This document shows, in pieces, positions 5,651 to 8,697 of a stretch of DNA of 8,697 nt. The notes beneath the pieces are model-generated. The model ran no database searches and was not told the DNA's origin. It saw only the letters and a program-made list of their open reading frames with translations. Origin of the DNA: Firmicutes bacterium ZCTH02-B6 (GTDB lineage: Bacteria > Bacillota > Limnochordia > Limnochordales > ZCTH02-B6); the NCBI GenBank assembly GCA_002159155.1, contig LZRQ01000148.1, forward strand, positions 1 through 8,697, given 5' to 3'. Position numbers and translations under genes: made by a program. Each line of letters begins with the position of its first letter. Position 1 is the stretch's first letter.

Positions 5651-6847
5651 GTGTCTAGTGCAGTGCCGGAGCCGATTCGCTTTGAAGACATGAGCACAGG
5701 CAATCGGGCCACGGTGTTGCAGGCCGTGCGGGACATGGGGCCGATTTCCCGGGCCGATCTGGCCCGCCTGACGGGCTTTTCGGCCACGTCGGTGTCCCGC
5801 ATCGTGGAGGAACTGAAGGGCCAGGACCTGGTGGTGGAGGCGCCTGGAAACCTGGAATCCGGGCCGGGACGCCCGCCCACGCTCTTGAGCCTCAATGACC
5901 GAGGCTGGTTCGCGGTGGCCGTCAACGTTTTTCCAGACCGGGTCCATGGAGGATTGACGGACTTGGGCGGGCGGGTCTTGGCCGATGAGACGCTGTGGGT
6001 TACGGATCCGGCGCCGGAAGCGGTGCTGGCATTGGTCGGCCGGGTGGTGGAGCAGCTTCGCCGGGATGCGCCGAACCCGGAGCGGGTGGTGGGCATCGGT
6101 CTCGCGGTGCCCGGTGTCGTCGACGCACGCCGGGGTGAAATCCGCTACTCGCCGCCCATCGGCTGGCGGGCCGTGGACGTTCCCAGCGTCCTGGCCCGGT
6201 ACACCAGCTTGCCGGTGGTCTTGGACAACTGGGTCAGCGCGCGGGCGCGTGCCGAGCGATGGTTTGGAGGGGCCACCGGCGTCGACGAGTTTGTCTACAT
6301 CCATGCATCGCGAGGCATCGGCGCTTCGGTGGTGCGCAGCGGCGGGATTCCGCCCCGGCAGACGTTTGTCAGTACCGAGTTTGGACATGTGGTCGTAAAC
6401 CCCGAAGGTCCCCGCTGCCGCTGCGGGCGCCGGGGGTGCCTGGAGGCTTATGCGTCCGCGGACGCCCTGCCGCGCTATGCCGGCCAGCCGGATCGGAGGC
6501 CCGAGGAGATCCTGGCGGCAGCCCGTGCCGGGGATCCCGATGCCCGGCAGGCGGTGGCCGAGACTTTGGGCTACTTGGCGCTCGGGATTGTGAGTCTCAT
6601 TCACATGCTGAACCCAAACCGGATGTACGTGGACGGATGGCCTCTGACCGACGGCATCGACGGCCTCGCTTTCCTGCGCCGGGCGGTGGACGAGCGGGTG
6701 CTGGAGGGCATGAAAGAGCAGGTCAGCTTGGAGCCGACTCGCCTGACGGAGTGGGGCCCCTTGATCGGCGGCGTCGCCCTGGTCTTGGATGCCGTGTTGT
6801 CCCGCGGCGAGGCGCACGTCAAGCCGGTCGAGGTCCGAGGAGCGTGA
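5651..6847 (+). CDS. ROK-family transcriptional repressor (NagC/XylR type)
   Basis: A 398-aa regulator, the normal length for ROK repressors. Residues 18-62 form an N-terminal winged helix-turn-helix (GPISRADLARLTGFSATSVS). The ROK sugar-binding domain follows, with GIGLAVPGVVD (148-158), the EFGH motif (243-246; family ExGH) and the zinc-binding CRCGRRGCLE (256-265). The kinase machinery is degraded: the usual DxGGT phosphate loop is replaced by AVNVFPDRVHGG (90-101), and the position of the catalytic Asp in the usual NDA reads NWV (193-195). The protein should therefore bind sugar without phosphorylating it. The start is uncertain between GTG 5651, GTG 5663 and ATG 5690, none with a strong ribosome binding site. 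It is followed 5 bp later by the aldolase gene and probably controls this operon in response to a pathway sugar. Confidence 0.92.
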   Translation: MSSAVPEPIRFEDMSTGNRATVLQAVRDMGPISRADLARLTGFSATSVSRIVEELKGQDLVVEAPGNLESGPGRPPTLLSLNDRGWFAVAVNVFPDRVHGGLTDLGGRVLADETLWVTDPAPEAVLALVGRVVEQLRRDAPNPERVVGIGLAVPGVVDARRGEIRYSPPIGWRAVDVPSVLARYTSLPVVLDNWVSARARAERWFGGATGVDEFVYIHASRGIGASVVRSGGIPPRQTFVSTEFGHVVVNPEGPRCRCGRRGCLEAYASADALPRYAGQPDRRPEEILAAARAGDPDARQAVAETLGYLALGIVSLIHMLNPNRMYVDGWPLTDGIDGLAFLRRAVDERVLEGMKEQVSLEPTRLTEWGPLIGGVALVLDAVLSRGEAHVKPVEVRGA

Positions 6848-6852
6848 CAAGC

Positions 6853-7749
6853 ATGCTGGTTGATGGCCGGGCGCTTTTGCACGACGCTTACCGCCGCGGC
6901 TACGCCGTTGGATCGTTTAACGTGTCCAGCCTCGAGGGGGCGAGGGCGGCTATCGCCGCGGCGGAAGCTGAGCGGTCGCCCGTCATGGTACAGGTGTGGG
7001 CGGGCCTGTTTGCCTTGGGCCGGTTGGAGATGGAGGCCATCGCCGCCGGCATACGGGCCCTGGCCAGACATGCGCCGGTGCCCGTCTGCCTGCACCTGGA
7101 CCACGGCGAGGATGTGGAGTTGGTCATGGCGGCGTGCGACGCGGGCTTTACCTCCGTCATGATCGACGCGAGCCGCTTCCCATGGGACCAAAACGTGGCT
7201 ATGACGCAGGCCGTTGTGGCCAAAGCCCACGCCATGGGCATCTCGGTGGAGGCTGAGCTCGGCCGCATCGGCGGTGAAGAGGCCGGAAGCCACGAGGACT
7301 CCGGCGTGGCCGGGGGAGGGACCGACAGCGCAGGTGACGAGGCGGACGGCCTCACCGACCCACAGGAGGCCGCCGCCTTTGTGCGGGCGACGGGCTGCGA
7401 TTCCTTGGCGGTGGCCGTCGGCACCCGCCACGGTGCATACCGCTCGGCCCCACAACTGGCCCTGGATCGCCTGGCGGCCATCAATGCGGTGGCTGGGGTG
7501 CCACTGGTGCTGCACGGCGGTTCTTACACCCCCGACGACCAGGTGGTCGCCGCCATCGCCCGGGGCGTGGCCAAGGTCAACGTCGCCACGGAGCTCAACG
7601 ACGCGTGGATCGACGCCGTGCTGGCCCGGGCGGCGCAGGGTCCCCGCCCGCGGTTTGCCGATGAGCTCACAGATCCCGGGTGGCAGGCGGTCACCGAGCG
7701 GATCCGGGCCAAAATGCGCCTCTTTGGCTCCAGCGGGAAGGCGGGCTGA
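6853..7749 (+). CDS. Class II (zinc) ketose-bisphosphate aldolase
   Basis: A 298-aa aldolase of the FbaA/GatY/KbaY/IolJ superfamily, which cleaves a ketose bisphosphate or related ketose phosphate into dihydroxyacetone phosphate and an aldehyde. Landmarks are GSFNVSSLE (20-28), HLDHG (81-85) with catalytic Asp83 and zinc ligand His84, VEAELGRIGG (132-141), zinc ligands His193 (GTRHG) and His221 (LHGGS), and the phosphate-binding KVNVATEL (241-248). Oddities are Arg192 where Ala is usual (GTAHG), Tyr225 after HGGS where Gly or Asp is common, and a long Gly/Asp/Glu-rich loop (141-166), about ten residues longer than in GatY-like proteins. The start is ATG 6853, with GAGGAG (6837-6842) 10 nt upstream; GTG 6844 sits too close to it. 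The gene is followed 2 bp later by a sugar kinase, suggesting a kinase-then-aldolase pathway. The exact substrate cannot be assigned. Confidence 0.9.
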   Translation: MLVDGRALLHDAYRRGYAVGSFNVSSLEGARAAIAAAEAERSPVMVQVWAGLFALGRLEMEAIAAGIRALARHAPVPVCLHLDHGEDVELVMAACDAGFTSVMIDASRFPWDQNVAMTQAVVAKAHAMGISVEAELGRIGGEEAGSHEDSGVAGGGTDSAGDEADGLTDPQEAAAFVRATGCDSLAVAVGTRHGAYRSAPQLALDRLAAINAVAGVPLVLHGGSYTPDDQVVAAIARGVAKVNVATELNDAWIDAVLARAAQGPRPRFADELTDPGWQAVTERIRAKMRLFGSSGKAG

Positions 7750-7751
7750 AG

Positions 7752-8654
7752 ATGGGCTTCGACTTGGTTTGCGCCGGTTCTGCCTGCATCGATATCGTCG
7801 CCCGCGTTCCCCGGCTCCCCGGGCCTGACCAATCGCTGCCGATCGAGGCGTGGACGCAGCAGGGCGGCGGCAAGGTGGCCACCGCTGCGGTGGCTGCCGC
7901 CCGCCTGGGCCTGCGCGTGGCCTTTGTGGGGGCCGTCGGCGACGATGCATTGGGCCGCCAGATCTGGGACGAGTTTGCCGCAGCGGGCGTCGATCTCAGC
8001 GCTGCGGAGCGGCAGACGGGCAGGACATCGGACCTCTCGATCGTTCTGGCCGACGCCGCCACGCACACCCGCGCCATCCTGTGGTCCAAAGGCACCGCTC
8101 GCCTGGAGCGACTGAGCGCCGAGGCAGCCGGTCACATCGCCGGAGCCAGCTACCTCCTTATCAGCGACGCCAGCGCTCCCGTCCGGGACGCGCTCCACGC
8201 CGGCCGAGCCGCCGGCGTTACGGTGGTCATGGACGCGGATTTCTACAGCCCGGAACTGGCCGGCCTGCTCGACCAAGTGGACGTCTGTATCGCCTCCCGG
8301 GATTTCGCCCAAGGGTGGATGCCCGGCGCGAGCCCGGAAACGGTGGTGCGGCGCCTGCCGTGCGCCACGGCCATCGTCACGCTGGGCGCCCACGGCGCCG
8401 TCGTGCGCCATAAGGACGATGTCTGGACGGTGCCGGCCTTTGCCGTAGAGGTGGTGGACACCACCGGAGCGGGTGACGTCTACCACGGGGCGTTTGTCGC
8501 CGCCCTGCACTATCGCCTGCCCGTGCGGGAAGCAGCCCGCTACGCGGCGGCCGCTGCCGCCCTCAGCTGCCGGGCGCTGGGCGGCCGCGGGGCGCTGCCG
8601 TCCCATCATGAAACGCTCGCGTTTTTATCCCAGCAACCCGGGGGTGCCAGTTGA
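7752..8654 (+). CDS. PfkB/ribokinase-family sugar kinase
   Basis: A 300-aa cytoplasmic kinase that transfers phosphate from ATP to a sugar or sugar-phosphate hydroxyl. The N-terminal family signature is QQGGGKVATAAVAAARLG (36-53). FVGAVGDDALGRQI (58-71) is the typical following block. The C-terminal signature DTTGAGDVYHGAF (236-248) contains the anion hole and catalytic base Asp242. AIVTLGAHGAVV (207-218) is the usual strand-turn before the ATP site. The start is ATG 7752, with GGAAGG about 10 nt upstream inside the aldolase end and a 2-nt gap after its stop. The stop overlaps the next ATG by one base. Position beside a class II aldolase suggests a 1-phosphofructokinase-, tagatose-6-phosphate kinase- or dehydro-deoxygluconokinase-like role; the sequence read here does not separate these. 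Confidence 0.92.
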   Translation: MGFDLVCAGSACIDIVARVPRLPGPDQSLPIEAWTQQGGGKVATAAVAAARLGLRVAFVGAVGDDALGRQIWDEFAAAGVDLSAAERQTGRTSDLSIVLADAATHTRAILWSKGTARLERLSAEAAGHIAGASYLLISDASAPVRDALHAGRAAGVTVVMDADFYSPELAGLLDQVDVCIASRDFAQGWMPGASPETVVRRLPCATAIVTLGAHGAVVRHKDDVWTVPAFAVEVVDTTGAGDVYHGAFVAALHYRLPVREAARYAAAAAALSCRALGGRGALPSHHETLAFLSQQPGGAS

Positions 8655-8697
8655 TGAACATTCAGCCGCGCGGCGGGCGCACCGCCCCGCTCAAGAT
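8654..8697 (+). CDS. Start of a further operon gene, cut by the window end
   Basis: The ATG at 8654 overlaps the kinase stop codon (TGATG), and the frame stays open to the window end, giving MNIQPRGGRTAPLKI. The one-base overlap strongly suggests a translationally coupled member of the sugar operon. Too little is present to name a family. Confidence 0.6.
   Translation, partial: MNIQPRGGRTAPLK

Noticed and set aside
5474..6850. Long minus-strand frame opposite the ROK gene
   Set aside because: The plus strand encodes an unmistakable ROK protein; the minus frame is His/Arg/Gln-rich without recognisable domains.
6259..6852. Extended N-terminus for the aldolase
   Set aside because: The upstream part of that frame lies inside the ROK gene; GAGGAG plus ATG 6853 begins exactly where family similarity starts.

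Overview
The window is GC-rich bacterial DNA. Strong AGGAGG-type ribosome binding sites, frequent GTG starts, tightly overlapping operons and a YtrA-type GntR/ABC cassette suggest a high-GC Firmicute-like organism (Symbiobacterium, Thermaerobacter or Limnochordia style). This lineage guess is inference; no rRNA or marker gene is present. No tRNA, rRNA, CRISPR array, transposase or phage gene was seen.

Region 1 (about 69-3779, + strand) looks like one five-gene operon for the cell envelope. A promoter is embedded in a perfect 19-bp inverted repeat that contains two copies of the self-palindrome TAGTGCACTA. It is followed by a four-helix DUF6220-like membrane protein, a short YtrA-type GntR repressor, an ABC ATPase, a six-helix ABC-2-type permease, and a membrane-anchored DUF4097 protein whose outer part is built of exact 18-residue beta repeats. 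The repressor probably binds the palindrome and controls its own operon. By analogy with Bacillus YtrA systems, the inducer may be envelope or antibiotic stress.

Region 2 (3780-5650) holds a convergent intergenic hairpin zone with a tiny ORF that has a strong ribosome binding site. Next come a minus-strand DUF2200 gene (120 aa) and a minus-strand seven-blade RCC1-like beta-propeller gene. The propeller gene is split by one in-frame TAA in blade 1, at a position where other blades have Tyr, Glu or His, so it is probably a recent pseudogene or carries a sequence error.

Region 3 (5651-8697, + strand) is a carbohydrate operon: a ROK-family repressor with a degenerate kinase site, a class II (zinc) ketose-bisphosphate aldolase, a PfkB/ribokinase-family sugar kinase, and the first codons of a further translationally coupled gene cut off by the window end. 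The kinase and aldolase suggest phosphorylation of a keto sugar or its phosphate followed by cleavage to trioses, with the ROK protein sensing a pathway sugar. The actual sugar cannot be read from the sequence. An AT-rich intergenic stretch with palindromic ATTAAT boxes two helical turns apart precedes this operon.
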